From an uncultured Prevotellaceae bacterium (GTDB taxonomy: Bacteria > Bacteroidota > Bacteroidia > Bacteroidales > Bacteroidaceae), in NCBI GenBank assembly GCA_900316285.1, contig ONCG01000030.1, positions 1 through 64,000 on the forward strand: a DNA stretch of 64,000 nucleotides, read 5' to 3'. Both the position numbers and the translations under genes were made by a program. Positions within the stretch are counted from its first letter, which is position 1. Every line of letters starts with the position of its first letter. This document shows, one piece after another, positions 22,159-31,195 of the stretch. The notes below the pieces were generated by a model. It was not told the DNA's origin and did no database searches. It saw nothing but the letters and a program-made list of their open reading frames with translations.

Positions 22159-22431
22159 ATGACAATTGAGGAAGTGGTTGACAGGACTGTGCAGTTACAA
22201 GAGAAGATAGAGATTGATTACTGCACACGGAGTGGGAGGGAGTACACGTGCCTGTTGGAAAACGTGCGTTATTCCTCCTTCTATGGTGGATTATACATAG
22301 AGGCCTTCTGCACGAATTGGGGCGAGACTCGCACGTTCAAGATTAGTAGAATCTTAAGGGTGAATGGTCATGGCTACAATCGCATTGACTGGAGGGCCGT
22401 TAACAATGAATATAAAGACTGGAGAATATGA
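22159..22431 (+). CDS. WYL-like single-domain protein (90 aa)
   Basis: The size and strand pattern fit a lone WYL domain: an initial helix (EEVVDRTVQLQEKIEIDYCT), a strand-turn with RSGREYTCLLENVRYSSFYG-GLYIEAFC and RTFKISRILRV. WYL domains sense nucleic acids or nucleotides and often regulate defence or phage genes. There is no HTH, so it may act with a partner. Its stop overlaps the start of the DnaB-like gene by four bases (ATGA), implying coupled translation. Confidence 0.6.
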   Translation: MTIEEVVDRTVQLQEKIEIDYCTRSGREYTCLLENVRYSSFYGGLYIEAFCTNWGETRTFKISRILRVNGHGYNRIDWRAVNNEYKDWRI

Positions 22432-23354
22432 AACACATTAAGGAAATTGTTGAGGATGTCCTGGCAAATGAAGAGGAAGTGCTGACAGCAGGGCTGAAAT
22501 TCTTAGACGAGAACATGGGCGGGCTATACCCCGGTGAGCTAACCGTCATCTGCGGAGGGGCCGACTGTGAGAAGTCGGCTTTGATGATTCGGCAAATCAG
22601 CAGCCTGGCCTTGGACAAGAAGACGCCTGTGCTCATGGTGCTCAATGGCACTAGCAAGCGTAATTTCCTAATATGCTTGGCTGCCTATTACTGTAATGTT
22701 GTCACAGAGGACGTTCGCCGATTGCTCAACGACATTTATTATAGGAATGTTTTTAATGCATGCTTGTCGTCGCTGAAGGATTCTCCACTGTACATCATGG
22801 AGAAAAGTGAATTCGTCTCACGAAAAACAGATCTTCAGTCATTCGTTGAGGAGCAGGGCATCAGAGCTATATTCATAGAGAATGGCAGGTGGCTTTTCCG
22901 TGGCAAGATAAAGCCAAAGCTGCTCGGACAGACACTCAAGCAGCTGGCCCAGAAGCTAAACGTAGTGGTGGTCGTAGAATATGGGATATGCATATTCGGC
23001 CCCCCGACACTTTCGGAAATCCAGAAATTCAATGATGACGACATCTTTGAATTTGCGGACAATATCATTAACCTTGTTGACTTCACGTCGAGAAGGCTCA
23101 TGGTAGACGAGAGAGGCTATGACCTGCGTGGTTTGGTAGGTCTGAGGATACTGAAACACAAGGGCGAACAGGCAAAGTGCAAAGAAACCAGATACCGAAG
23201 GACGCAGCTACTGGCTAGCAATAGTCGTTTTGCCATCAATCTTCATAAGGACGTAGCCAAGAAGGTCATACAAAGCAATGAGAGTGTCAGTAAGTTGATC
23301 TCAGCTTTTGACTGCAAATTGGTGACTGACGACAAAGACGATGAGGAGATATGA
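22428..23354 (+). CDS. DnaB-like RecA-fold protein with degenerate Walker motifs
   Basis: This 308-residue protein resembles the C-terminal ATPase domain of DnaB (LKFLDENMGGLYPGELTVIC, then lists of core strands). The Walker A site reads GGADCEKS (43-50): Lys-Ser is kept but the Gly before Lys is Glu. The Walker B region reads IFIENG (148-153) where DnaB has a DYLQL-type Asp. ATP hydrolysis is therefore doubtful. There is no N-terminal DnaB domain. It is translationally coupled to the WYL-like gene, suggesting a complex. A terminator follows at 23376. Confidence 0.65.
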   Translation: MKHIKEIVEDVLANEEEVLTAGLKFLDENMGGLYPGELTVICGGADCEKSALMIRQISSLALDKKTPVLMVLNGTSKRNFLICLAAYYCNVVTEDVRRLLNDIYYRNVFNACLSSLKDSPLYIMEKSEFVSRKTDLQSFVEEQGIRAIFIENGRWLFRGKIKPKLLGQTLKQLAQKLNVVVVVEYGICIFGPPTLSEIQKFNDDDIFEFADNIINLVDFTSRRLMVDERGYDLRGLVGLRILKHKGEQAKCKETRYRRTQLLASNSRFAINLHKDVAKKVIQSNESVSKLISAFDCKLVTDDKDDEEI

Positions 23355-23375
23355 AGAATCATATCCCCCCGACTG

Positions 23376-23424
23376 AAACGGATGCAGAATGGATTGTCCA
23401 TTGACTGCATCCGTTTGCATTTTT
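23376..23424 (+). terminator. Terminator after the DnaB-like gene
   Basis: Stem AAACGGATGCAG/CTGCATCCGTTT with inner GGA/TCC pairing, followed by GCATTTTTCTT. Confidence 0.7.
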
Positions 23425-23472
23425 CTTCTATTAATAGAAGGAAAACGGGAAAAACTGATAACGAAAAGTAAA
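23416..23472. repeat. 57-bp direct repeat, left copy (flanks higBA)
   Basis: TGCATTTTTCTTCTATTAAT, then AGAAGGAAAACGGGAAAAAC and TGATAACGAAAAGTAAA. It recurs at 24463-24520 with a few differences; the pair encloses the higBA module. Confidence 0.75.
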
Positions 23473-23486
23473 TAATAGGAGGAAAG

Positions 23487-23546
23487 GATGTGCCGAAGAA
23501 GATCACCCGGACTCGTGACCTAGTTGTTTGGGAGGAAGGGCTATAG
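23487..23546 (+). pseudogene. 20-codon remnant of the shared C-terminal domain
   Basis: An open piece encodes DVPKKITRTRDLVVWEEGL and a stop, matching the ends of the proteins at 19380 and 20044 (KKITLPRDLVVWE). No upstream part is present, so this is a fragment left by deletion or recombination of a third copy. Confidence 0.65.
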
Positions 23547-23559
23547 GATATCCTCAGGA

Positions 23560-23904
23560 CTATAAAACGGCAGCAATCTTTCTGACTTTCTCAAGACGCT
23601 TCATGAAAGACTTATCTTGTTTGGCCTTCTGCAAATTGTAGTCTGCCTGTAAGCCAATCCAGATAGAGGCTGGAGTGCCTAAGGCTGCTTCCAGCAACAA
23701 TGCATACTCTGTCGTTACGGGGCGCTTACCATTAAGGATTTCATTAAACACGGTGTAAGATACTCCCATCTGCACGGCAAGTTGCTTTTGTGTGATGCCG
23801 CGCGCGATGATTTCATCCTTAATCATTTCTCCGGGATGTATCAACATTGATGATACCATGTTGTTGGCTATTCTCTTCTCCGTCATTTCCTGTATAGTTT
23901 CCAT
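23560..23904 (-). CDS. higA: HigA-family antitoxin
   Basis: This 114-residue HTH_XRE antitoxin of the HigA addiction-module family starts IHPGEMIKDEIIARGITQKQ (the typical HPGE-x-L motif at about 22-25), followed by the HTH (QLAVQMGVSYTVFNEILNGK), KRPVT and the conserved ALGTPASIWIGLQADYNLQK. It binds HigB and represses the operon. It is second in the operon, nine bases after the toxin stop, as usual for higBA. Confidence 0.92.
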   Translation of the reverse strand: METIQEMTEKRIANNMVSSMLIHPGEMIKDEIIARGITQKQLAVQMGVSYTVFNEILNGKRPVTTEYALLLEAALGTPASIWIGLQADYNLQKAKQDKSFMKRLEKVRKIAAVL

Positions 23905-23913
23905 ATCCTTTTT

Positions 23914-24231
23914 CTATTTATAATGATTTGACAAATCCATGATGTTGCATATTGTAACTAAAGGTTCTTCACCAGTTTCTGTCAGCGTGAACTCTACACG
24001 ATACTGATCATTGGCCCTTACTGAAAAACGTCCTTCTTTATCTCCATGCAATGCCTCAAAGTGCAATGACTTGAAAGGAAACAGGTCTTCTTTACGCTTG
24101 GCTTGTATCAAATATTTTACCGCTTTTTGATAGCCTCTGACTACCTGAGGCTGGAATCTGAGTTTCTTGATTCCCGTCTCACCATCGGTGTAAAGTTTCT
24201 CCAAATAATCTTCGTTGAACGTTACAATCAT
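23914..24231 (-). CDS. higB: HigB-like RelE/ParE-fold toxin
   Basis: This 105-residue toxin has the RelE-like order: an N-terminal strand (MIVTFNEDYLEKLYT), two helices, then SLHFEALHGDKEGRFSVRAN and QYRVEFTL, matching HigB mRNA interferases, which cut ribosome-bound mRNA. The terminal part VTICNIMDLSNHYK matches the family end (…D.SNHY). It has a promoter at 24254 and is first in the operon. Confidence 0.88.
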   Translation of the reverse strand: MIVTFNEDYLEKLYTDGETGIKKLRFQPQVVRGYQKAVKYLIQAKRKEDLFPFKSLHFEALHGDKEGRFSVRANDQYRVEFTLTETGEEPLVTICNIMDLSNHYK

Positions 24232-24253
24232 GCCATTCGTATATTTCTGGATG

Positions 24254-24261
24254 CAAAGGTA
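24254..24261 (-). promoter_or_regulatory. Promoter -7 box (TACCTTTG) of higBA
   Basis: Minus-strand TACCTTTG, with TTTTGATT upstream; 23 bp ahead of the higB start. Confidence 0.65.
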
Positions 24262-24324
24262 ATCAAAATATATTGAATTCGCAAATTATCGAATTGTTTT
24301 TTTTCTCTTTCTATATAGAATTTG

Positions 24325-24450
24325 CCATTGAAAATGTAGGGACGCGTCGCGATTCCCTCGCTTCGCTCTAAAAGCGTCAAAGCCGAGCGTGTGGCGGGGA
24401 AAAGCTAAATCCAATTACGCGGCACGCCGCGTCCCTACATCCTAAAAAGT
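24325..24450. repeat. Dispersed repeats between higB and cysS
   Basis: TGTAGGGACGCG at 24331 faces GCGGCACGCCGCGTCCCTAC at 24418-24440, with a GCGTCAAAGCCGAGCG piece between them. This lies inside the segment bounded by the 57-bp direct repeats. Confidence 0.6.
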
Positions 24451-24462
24451 GTATAGCCTCCA

Positions 24463-24520
24463 TGCATTTTTCTTTCAATAAATAGAAGGAAAACGGGAAA
24501 AACTGATAAGGAAAAGTAAA
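24463..24520. repeat. 57-bp direct repeat, right copy
   Basis: Second copy of 23416-23472 (AGAAGGAAAACGGGAAAAAC conserved), located just upstream of the cysS promoter region. Confidence 0.75.
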
Positions 24521-24558
24521 AAAAAAGGCGAAAGGGCGATTTTTTGCGTAATATTTTG

Positions 24559-24566
24559 TAATTTCG
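24559..24566 (+). promoter_or_regulatory. Probable promoter of cysS (TAATTTCG)
   Basis: TAATTTCG deviates by one base from TAnnTTTG; TTTTTGCG lies about 20 bp upstream. The leader to 24594 is about 22 nt. Confidence 0.45.
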
Positions 24567-24593
24567 CAGCCGAAACGAAACAAAAGATGAATT

Positions 24594-26138
<1,545 letters not shown>

Positions 26139-26380
26139 GGCGGCGGTGCCGCCGTGTAAAGCACCTGCGGTGCGGGTAAAGCCTTCGGCGTGTAAAGCAG
26201 CGGAGCTGCGTGTAAAGGCCTTCGGCCGGGTAAAGCACCTACGGTGCGGGTAAAGCCTTCGGCCGTGTAAAGCACCTGCGGTGCGTGTAAAGCAGCAGAG
26301 CTGCGGGTAAAGGCCTTCGGCCGGGTAAAGCGCCTGCGGCGCGGGTAAAGCCTTCGGCGTGTAAAGCAGCAGAGCTGCGT
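26139..26380. repeat. Mini-hairpin array downstream of cysS
   Basis: About 13 perfect short hairpins (e.g. GCACC-TGC-GGTGC, GCAGC-GGA-GCTGC, GGCC-TTC-GGCC, GCGCC-TGC-GGCGC) are joined by nearly constant G[TG]GTAAA spacers. Stems differ in sequence but are always complementary. The array starts directly after the cysS stop. Confidence 0.85.
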
Positions 26381-26428
26381 TCAAGAGGTTTGCACCCAGC
26401 GACGCCCCAAAGGGGCAACAGCTAACAG

Positions 26429-26452
26429 CCCAGGGCATCGCCCTGGGTTTTT
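26429..26452 (+). terminator. Rho-independent terminator downstream of cysS
   Basis: Hairpin CCCAGGGC-ATC-GCCCTGGG followed by TTTTTG. Confidence 0.8.
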
Positions 26453-26525
26453 GTGTGGGTGTTGGTTTTTTCGCCCTATAAGTGGGTGTGTCAAAATAGA
26501 GCAAGGAGTTCATTTGTTGTCCCGT

Positions 26526-26604
26526 CCTCCGTCGCGAATGGGGGATTCGCTCCCCTTGGTGGGGCCGCAGCCACACCGGTGGCTGCTCTAAAGACCCCAG
26601 TCGC
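26526..26604. repeat. Structured ~80-bp dispersed repeat, copy 2 (inverted)
   Basis: Reverse complement of 5400-5478 with a compensatory change in the hairpin stem. Followed by further GC-rich sequence; no gene is seen between 26381 and 26826. Confidence 0.8.
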
Positions 26605-26712
26605 CTTCGGGAAGGAGGGGTTAGGGGTGGCGAAGCGCGAGGAGGGAGCGATGAGGGGAGCGCAGCGACGGGGGAAGCGATAAATAATGCTCGACCTTTC
26701 CTAAATATTTAA

Positions 26713-26785
26713 TTTATAATAGGTTATATCATTATTCTTCTCTACCACCCCGCACCCCTCCTCCCAGGAGGAGGACACCCTCCAA
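26713..26785. repeat. GTGGTAGAGAA-type dispersed repeat
   Basis: AGGTTATATCATTATTCTTC followed by TCTACCACCCCGCACCCCTC recurs inverted at 45788-45850. Next to the stop of the lipoprotein gene. Confidence 0.65.
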
Positions 26786-26826
26786 ACATTTATTTTGAGA
26801 GTCAATTACCATCAATAAATAGGCAT

Positions 26827-27315
26827 CTACTTCACACGACGATAGACGTAGGTTTCTGGGATATGGTCGGTGAAGTAGGTGCCTAAATAGTGTAGTTTCA
26901 GAGTGGGGCCATCGCATTCCACGCCGAAGGGAATGCCCGGCATGTTGATGCTTTGGTGGAAGATGACGACGACGGGGAATGAGCAGTGGTAGCTTTCCTG
27001 TTCCTCGGGGAAGAAGTATTCCCAACCATCGTTGGGGAGATTGGTGGCAGGAGAGAACGGGAAGGCACCATAGCAGGTGAAGAAGACTCTGCCGTCGGAT
27101 GCAAATTCCAGCATGTGAGCATCGGGCTGCTTGGCACCGCGATGGGTGTCGAAGTCGGCTTCTGGGCCGTCGAGCATTTCAACAAACTGCCACTTGCCTA
27201 AGAGGTTGTCGTCAAAGATGCAGGTGGTGGTGCGGTCGTCATCGTCGCTGTTGCATGAGGTGATGGCAACGGCTGCGATGAGGAGCAGTAGTAGGGTAGG
27301 GATTGTTTTCTTCAT
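26827..27315 (-). CDS. Lipocalin-like lipoprotein
   Basis: This 162-residue protein has a lipobox (AVAITSC, Cys at 21), so it is lipid anchored. After an acidic stretch (NSDDDD) comes a beta-rich domain starting DNLLGKWQFVEMLDG, the usual opening of Bacteroidales lipocalin-like/DUF5004-type proteins, with repeated strands (HMLEFASDGRVFFTCYGAFP; LKLHYLGTYF). Ligand unknown. No clear TAnnTTTG promoter upstream. Confidence 0.65.
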   Translation of the reverse strand: MKKTIPTLLLLLIAAVAITSCNSDDDDRTTTCIFDDNLLGKWQFVEMLDGPEADFDTHRGAKQPDAHMLEFASDGRVFFTCYGAFPFSPATNLPNDGWEYFFPEEQESYHCSFPVVVIFHQSINMPGIPFGVECDGPTLKLHYLGTYFTDHIPETYVYRRVK

Positions 27316-27501
27316 TGTCTTATGTTTGTTTGGTTTTCTGATAGTAGAACGATGGAAGTCGTGAAACCTTGCATCGGAAATTGTTTTTTTTGTTGGGGGG
27401 AGATGATGTTGAATTTAACGCATGTGACCCCTTTTGATGCTCTCGCGCGTGAATGAAATCAAAAACTTTGGTTTTTGTTTTGCATTTTGCTCACTTATTC
27501 G

Positions 27502-27509
27502 TATCTTTG
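27502..27509 (+). promoter_or_regulatory. Promoter -7 box (TATCTTTG) of dapB
   Basis: TTTTGCATTTTGCTCACTTA upstream supplies the -33 box; the same promoter type is tripled ahead of dgt. The leader to 27607 is about 95 nt. Confidence 0.7.
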
Positions 27510-27547
27510 CAAGTTGAAACCAAGTGTTTCTGACAAAAAACTAGAAA

Positions 27548-27600
27548 GTTGAAACTAGAAACTATAAACTAGAAACTGGAATTATAAACTCGAAACTATA
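27548..27600. repeat. GAAACTA/ATAAACT repeat run in the dapB leader
   Basis: Imperfect ~7-14-bp units (GAAACTAGAAACTATAAACT) fill the region between promoter and start codon. Confidence 0.7.
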
Positions 27601-27606
27601 GAACAG

Positions 27607-28359
27607 ATGAAGATAGCATTGATAGGTTATGGCAAGATGGGCCATATGATTGAAGAGATTGCGTTGAGCCGCGGTCATGAGATCGTGAGCATCATAGATA
27701 TTGACAACCGCGAAGACTTCGACAGCGATGCGTTCCGCTCGGCCGACGTGGCCATTGAGTTCACCGCCCCGCAGGCAGCCTACGACAACTACTTGCGTGC
27801 CTGGCAGCAGGGCGTGAAGGTGGTGAGTGGCTCGACGGGCTGGATGGCAGAGCATGGCGACGACGTGCGTAAGGCTACATCGCCCGCTCCCTCCGAGGGC
27901 AGCGAGCTGTATGGCAAGACGCTCTTCTGGGCCAGCAACTTCTCGGTGGGCGTGGCCATTTTCTCGGCTGTGAACAAGTATCTGGCCAAGATCATGAACC
28001 GCTTCCCGCAGTACGATCCCCACATGGAGGAGACGCACCACATCCACAAGCTCGATGCGCCTAGTGGCACCGCCATCACACTGGCAGAGCAGATTGTGGA
28101 CAGCCTCGACCGCAAGAGCGGTTGGGTGAAGGGTGAGGAAAACCGCCCCTACGACCCGGCGACGGTGCGCGTGGACTCGCTGCGACGTGGTGAGGTGCCG
28201 GGCATCCATACCATCCGCTATGACTCCGACGCCGACTGCATCACCATCAGCCACGATGCCCACTCGCGCAGAGGCTTTGCGCTGGGTGCTGTGCTGGCTG
28301 CCGAGTTCACCAAGGACCATGAGGGTTTGCTGACCATCGACGACATGTTTAAATTCTGA
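27607..28359 (+). CDS. dapB: 4-Hydroxy-tetrahydrodipicolinate reductase
   Basis: NAD(P)H-dependent reductase of the lysine/diaminopimelate pathway. GYGKMGHMIE (8-17) is the dinucleotide-binding loop, IEFTAP (about 50-55) and SGSTGW (about 75-80) the cofactor and substrate site, ETHHIHKLDAPSGTA (about 142-156) the catalytic His/Lys segment, and RRGFALGAVLAAEF the conserved end. Length 250 is normal. It is followed by lepB, the second S26 gene and wbqC, an order often seen in Bacteroidales. Confidence 0.95.
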   Translation: MKIALIGYGKMGHMIEEIALSRGHEIVSIIDIDNREDFDSDAFRSADVAIEFTAPQAAYDNYLRAWQQGVKVVSGSTGWMAEHGDDVRKATSPAPSEGSELYGKTLFWASNFSVGVAIFSAVNKYLAKIMNRFPQYDPHMEETHHIHKLDAPSGTAITLAEQIVDSLDRKSGWVKGEENRPYDPATVRVDSLRRGEVPGIHTIRYDSDADCITISHDAHSRRGFALGAVLAAEFTKDHEGLLTIDDMFKF

Positions 28360-28430
28360 CAAGGAATCTCAAGAGATATTAAATCTTCAGGGCTGATGCA
28401 ACCTGTCTGAAGAGTCGTTGCGTCAGAATA

Positions 28431-28467
28431 AAGGGGAGAAAAGGGGAGAAAAGGGGAGAAAAGGGAC
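28431..28467. repeat. Decamer tandem repeat (AAGGGGAGAA x3.5)
   Basis: Three exact 10-bp units plus a partial one, between dapB and lepB. Confidence 0.85.
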
Positions 28468-28487
28468 TATAGCCTCGCCTCTTGACC

Positions 28488-28590
28488 GTAGGGGCAGACC
28501 CCCGTGTCTGCCCGAACAATAACGAACAACCTACATGCCCATATACCCCAACATTCACGGGCAGACACCGGGGTCTGCCCCTACCGATAA
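28488..28590. repeat. Inverted pair of GTAGGGGCAGAC repeats
   Basis: GTAGGGGCAGACCCCCGTGT at the left faces ACACCGGGGTCTGCCCCTAC at the right; each is also a hairpin by itself. It may act as a terminator or processing site between dapB and lepB. Confidence 0.7.
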
Positions 28591-28606
28591 CAATTAATCA
28601 ACAATA

Positions 28607-30058
28607 ATGGAAAAAAGAAAAGCGAATAAGAAGAAAGAGAATATGGCGGCCCAGTGGGCGAAGTTCATCGTAGTGTTGGCACTCTACCTGCTGTTCCTCT
28701 ACTGGGTGAAGTCGTGGTGGGGACTGCTGGTGGTGCCCTTCATCTTCGATGCCTACATCACGAAGAAGATTCGTTGGCAGTGGTGGAAGGATGCCGAAGG
28801 CCCCGTGCGCTTTGTGATGTCGTGGGTGGACGCACTGGTGTTTGCATTGGTGGCCGTCTACTTCATCAACCAGTTCTTCTTCCAGAACTACGTCATCCCC
28901 AGCAGCTCGCTGGAGAAGAGCCTGCTCACGGGCGACTACCTGTTTGTGTCGAAGGTGAGCTATGGTCCGCGCATCCCGCAGACACCGTTGACGATGCCGC
29001 TCACGCAGCACACGCTGCCGCTCATCGGCACGAAGTCGTACATTGAGTGGCCGCACTGGGACTACCGTCGCGTGAAAGGTCTGGGCAATGTGCAACTGAA
29101 CGACATCGTGGTGTTCAACTATCCCGCCGGTGATACGATTCTCACGGAGCTTCCCTACCAGACGGAGTATTACCGCATGGTGTACGACTACGGTCAGCAG
29201 TTGTATGCGCAGAATGTGGGCATGCCCGACTTCTCGACGATGAACCAGCAGCAGGTGTATGAGCTGTATAAGGATGTCTACCAGATGGGCCGCCAGTATC
29301 TGCTGGCAAACCCCGTGCAGTATGGCTCCATAGCCTCGCGACCCACCGACCGCCGCGAGAACTACGTGAAGCGCTGCGTGGGTCTGCCCGGTCAGACGCT
29401 GCAGGTGAAGAATCGCATCGTTTACCTCGACGGCAAGCCCAACAAGGAGCCCGACAACGTGCAGTATACCTATCGTGTGAAACTGAAGGAGCACATGCCC
29501 GACGAGCTCATGCAGGAGCTGGGCATCTCCATGGAGCAGCTTGCACAGCTGAACCGCGATGGCGTGATGCCGCTCACGAAGCAGGCCGCTGCCGCCCTGG
29601 CCATGCGCAAGGATGTCGTGGAGAGCGTTGAGCTGAACACGGAGATCAGAGGCGACGACCAGGTGTATCCTCGCAATGCCGCCTATGGCTGGACGCGCGA
29701 CAACTACGGTCCGCTGTGGATTCCGAAGAAGGGTGAGAAGATAGACCTGAACATGAACAATATCGCCATCTACGAACGACCTATCAAGGTGTATGAAGGC
29801 AACGACCTCGTTGTGAAGAACGGACAGATCTTCATCAACGGGCAGCATGCCACGAGCTACACGTTCAAGATGGACTACTACTGGATGCAAGGCGACAACC
29901 GCCACAACTCTGCCGACTCGCGCTACTGGGGCTTCGTGCCCGAGGACCACATCGTGGGTAAGCCGATATTCATCTGGTGGAGCAGCGATCCCGACCGAAG
30001 CGGTTTCAAGGGTATCCGCTGGAGTCGCCTGTTCCGCATGGTGGATGGAATCAAATAG
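28607..30058 (+). CDS. lepB: Signal peptidase I
   Basis: Membrane serine protease removing signal peptides after Sec export. Two hydrophobic segments at ~19-50 and an anchor at ~72-92 precede the catalytic block NYVIPSSSLEKSLL (nucleophile S101). The general-base lysine is in NYVKRCVGLPG (K255). The C-terminal box GDNRHNSADSRYWGFVPEDH is intact. At 483 residues it is of the long Bacteroidetes type with an insertion between Ser and Lys boxes. The next gene begins 18 bp downstream. Confidence 0.93.
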   Translation: MEKRKANKKKENMAAQWAKFIVVLALYLLFLYWVKSWWGLLVVPFIFDAYITKKIRWQWWKDAEGPVRFVMSWVDALVFALVAVYFINQFFFQNYVIPSSSLEKSLLTGDYLFVSKVSYGPRIPQTPLTMPLTQHTLPLIGTKSYIEWPHWDYRRVKGLGNVQLNDIVVFNYPAGDTILTELPYQTEYYRMVYDYGQQLYAQNVGMPDFSTMNQQQVYELYKDVYQMGRQYLLANPVQYGSIASRPTDRRENYVKRCVGLPGQTLQVKNRIVYLDGKPNKEPDNVQYTYRVKLKEHMPDELMQELGISMEQLAQLNRDGVMPLTKQAAAALAMRKDVVESVELNTEIRGDDQVYPRNAAYGWTRDNYGPLWIPKKGEKIDLNMNNIAIYERPIKVYEGNDLVVKNGQIFINGQHATSYTFKMDYYWMQGDNRHNSADSRYWGFVPEDHIVGKPIFIWWSSDPDRSGFKGIRWSRLFRMVDGIK

Positions 30059-30076
30059 AAGGATGAAAGATTGAGT

Positions 30077-30493
30077 ATGGCCGACGTGCTGAAATTCATC
30101 ATTGCCCTGGCAGCCTGCATCGCTCTGATGCTGGTGATAAGGACTTATGGATTCGCACTCTACACCATACCCGACGACAGCCTGAAACCCATGCTCGCCA
30201 AAGGGCAGCGCGTGTTGGTGAACAAGCTGTCGCGCAACCAACTGAAGCAGGGCGATGCCGTAGTCTTCGGCACTGGCGGCGAGAAGATGGCCGGACGCAT
30301 CGTGGCCGTTCCCGGCGACACCGTGGACGTCGATGGCGAGCAGTATCTCATTCCCACCCGCTGCCAGATAGACTACGACTGCGAGTACTGCCGCCTCTAC
30401 CTCATCGCGACGGGACGCCGACAGATGCTGGTGCCGGCAGGCACGGTGGTGGGAACGGTGTTCAGATGGGGCAAGGACCAACGAAAGGAATGA
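30077..30493 (+). CDS. Second S26-family protein lacking the catalytic lysine
   Basis: This 138-residue protein has one N-terminal anchor (about 5-28) and the S26 core: IPDDSLKPML (S35 at the nucleophile position) and GRIVAVPGDTV. In active enzymes the second box starts [VI]KR; here it reads AGR (G73), so the general-base Lys is missing. A domain-truncated pseudo-enzyme or partner of LepB is likely. It contains four Cys/Tyr-rich residues after the core (DYDCEYCRLYL). Co-transcribed with lepB and wbqC. Confidence 0.75.
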   Translation: MADVLKFIIALAACIALMLVIRTYGFALYTIPDDSLKPMLAKGQRVLVNKLSRNQLKQGDAVVFGTGGEKMAGRIVAVPGDTVDVDGEQYLIPTRCQIDYDCEYCRLYLIATGRRQMLVPAGTVVGTVFRWGKDQRKE

Positions 30494-30497
30494 TGGC

Positions 30498-31106
30498 ATG
30501 ATGAAGACAGCGCTCTTGTCGACAGCCTATTTCGGACCGGTGCAATGGTTCCAGAAGGTGAACCGCTACGACCTCGCCATCGTCGATGAGCGGGAGTCGT
30601 TCCTGAAGCAGACCTACCGCAACCGCTGCATCATCGCGACGGCCAACGGGCCACAAGCGCTGACGGTGCCAGTGGAGCGTGGGGCCTCAGGCGACATCAG
30701 TAGCCTGCGCATCAGCGATCATGGCAACTGGCGCCACATACACTGGAATGCACTCTGCTCGGCCTATGGCGAGAGTCCGTTCTTCGACTATTACGAAGAC
30801 GACGTGCGGCCTTTCTTCGAAGAGCGCTGGGAGTATCTCTGCGATTACAACATGGCCATCGCCCGGAAGATGTGTGAGCTGCTGCAGGTGAAGGAACCCG
30901 TGAGCACGGCTGATGTCGGGCCTGTCGACGTAAGCAGTGTTGCCGACTTCCGGTCGCTCATCCGCCCGAAGCATGCCCAGCCCGATGCCGAGTTCGAGGC
31001 CCGACCCTATTGGCAGGTGTTCGGCCAAAAGAATGGCTTCCTGCCAAACCTCTCGGTGCTCGACCTGCTGTTCAACATGGGGAATGAGGCGGTGCTGTAC
31101 CTGTAG
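30498..31106 (+). CDS. WbqC-family protein
   Basis: This 202-residue protein of the WbqC-like family (PF08889) has the start ALLSTAYFGPVQWFQKVNRY and QTYRNRCIIATANGPQALTV, the family hallmark, with conserved DHGNWRHIHWNA and PFFDYYEDD. In O-antigen clusters members accompany sugar biosynthesis, but most Bacteroidetes members are of unknown role. The start follows the S26 gene by four bases. The stop codon lies inside a large inverted repeat (31105-31195). Confidence 0.88.
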   Translation: MMKTALLSTAYFGPVQWFQKVNRYDLAIVDERESFLKQTYRNRCIIATANGPQALTVPVERGASGDISSLRISDHGNWRHIHWNALCSAYGESPFFDYYEDDVRPFFEERWEYLCDYNMAIARKMCELLQVKEPVSTADVGPVDVSSVADFRSLIRPKHAQPDAEFEARPYWQVFGQKNGFLPNLSVLDLLFNMGNEAVLYL

Positions 31107-31195
31107 CCCCCCATTCAGCCCCCGAGGGGGCTACTATAGCATTGGTAGCAGCAGACGAGGCATTAGTAGCCCCCTCGGGGGCTGAATGGGGGGCT
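31105..31195 (+). terminator. 31-bp perfect inverted repeat, likely terminator of the dapB-wbqC run
   Basis: AGCCCCCCATTCAGCCCCCG... at 31105-31135 pairs perfectly with 31165-31195; the left arm includes the last two bases of the wbqC stop codon. There is no T-tract, so it may instead stabilise the 3' end. Confidence 0.6.

Noticed and set aside
26453-26683. Insertion-sequence remnant
   Set aside because: The conserved ~80-bp segment is a structured dispersed repeat with no transposase fragment or target duplication visible.
28598-30499. A 633-codon open frame opposite lepB and the second S26 gene
   Set aside because: It covers two clear S26-family genes in antisense and has no recognisable domain.
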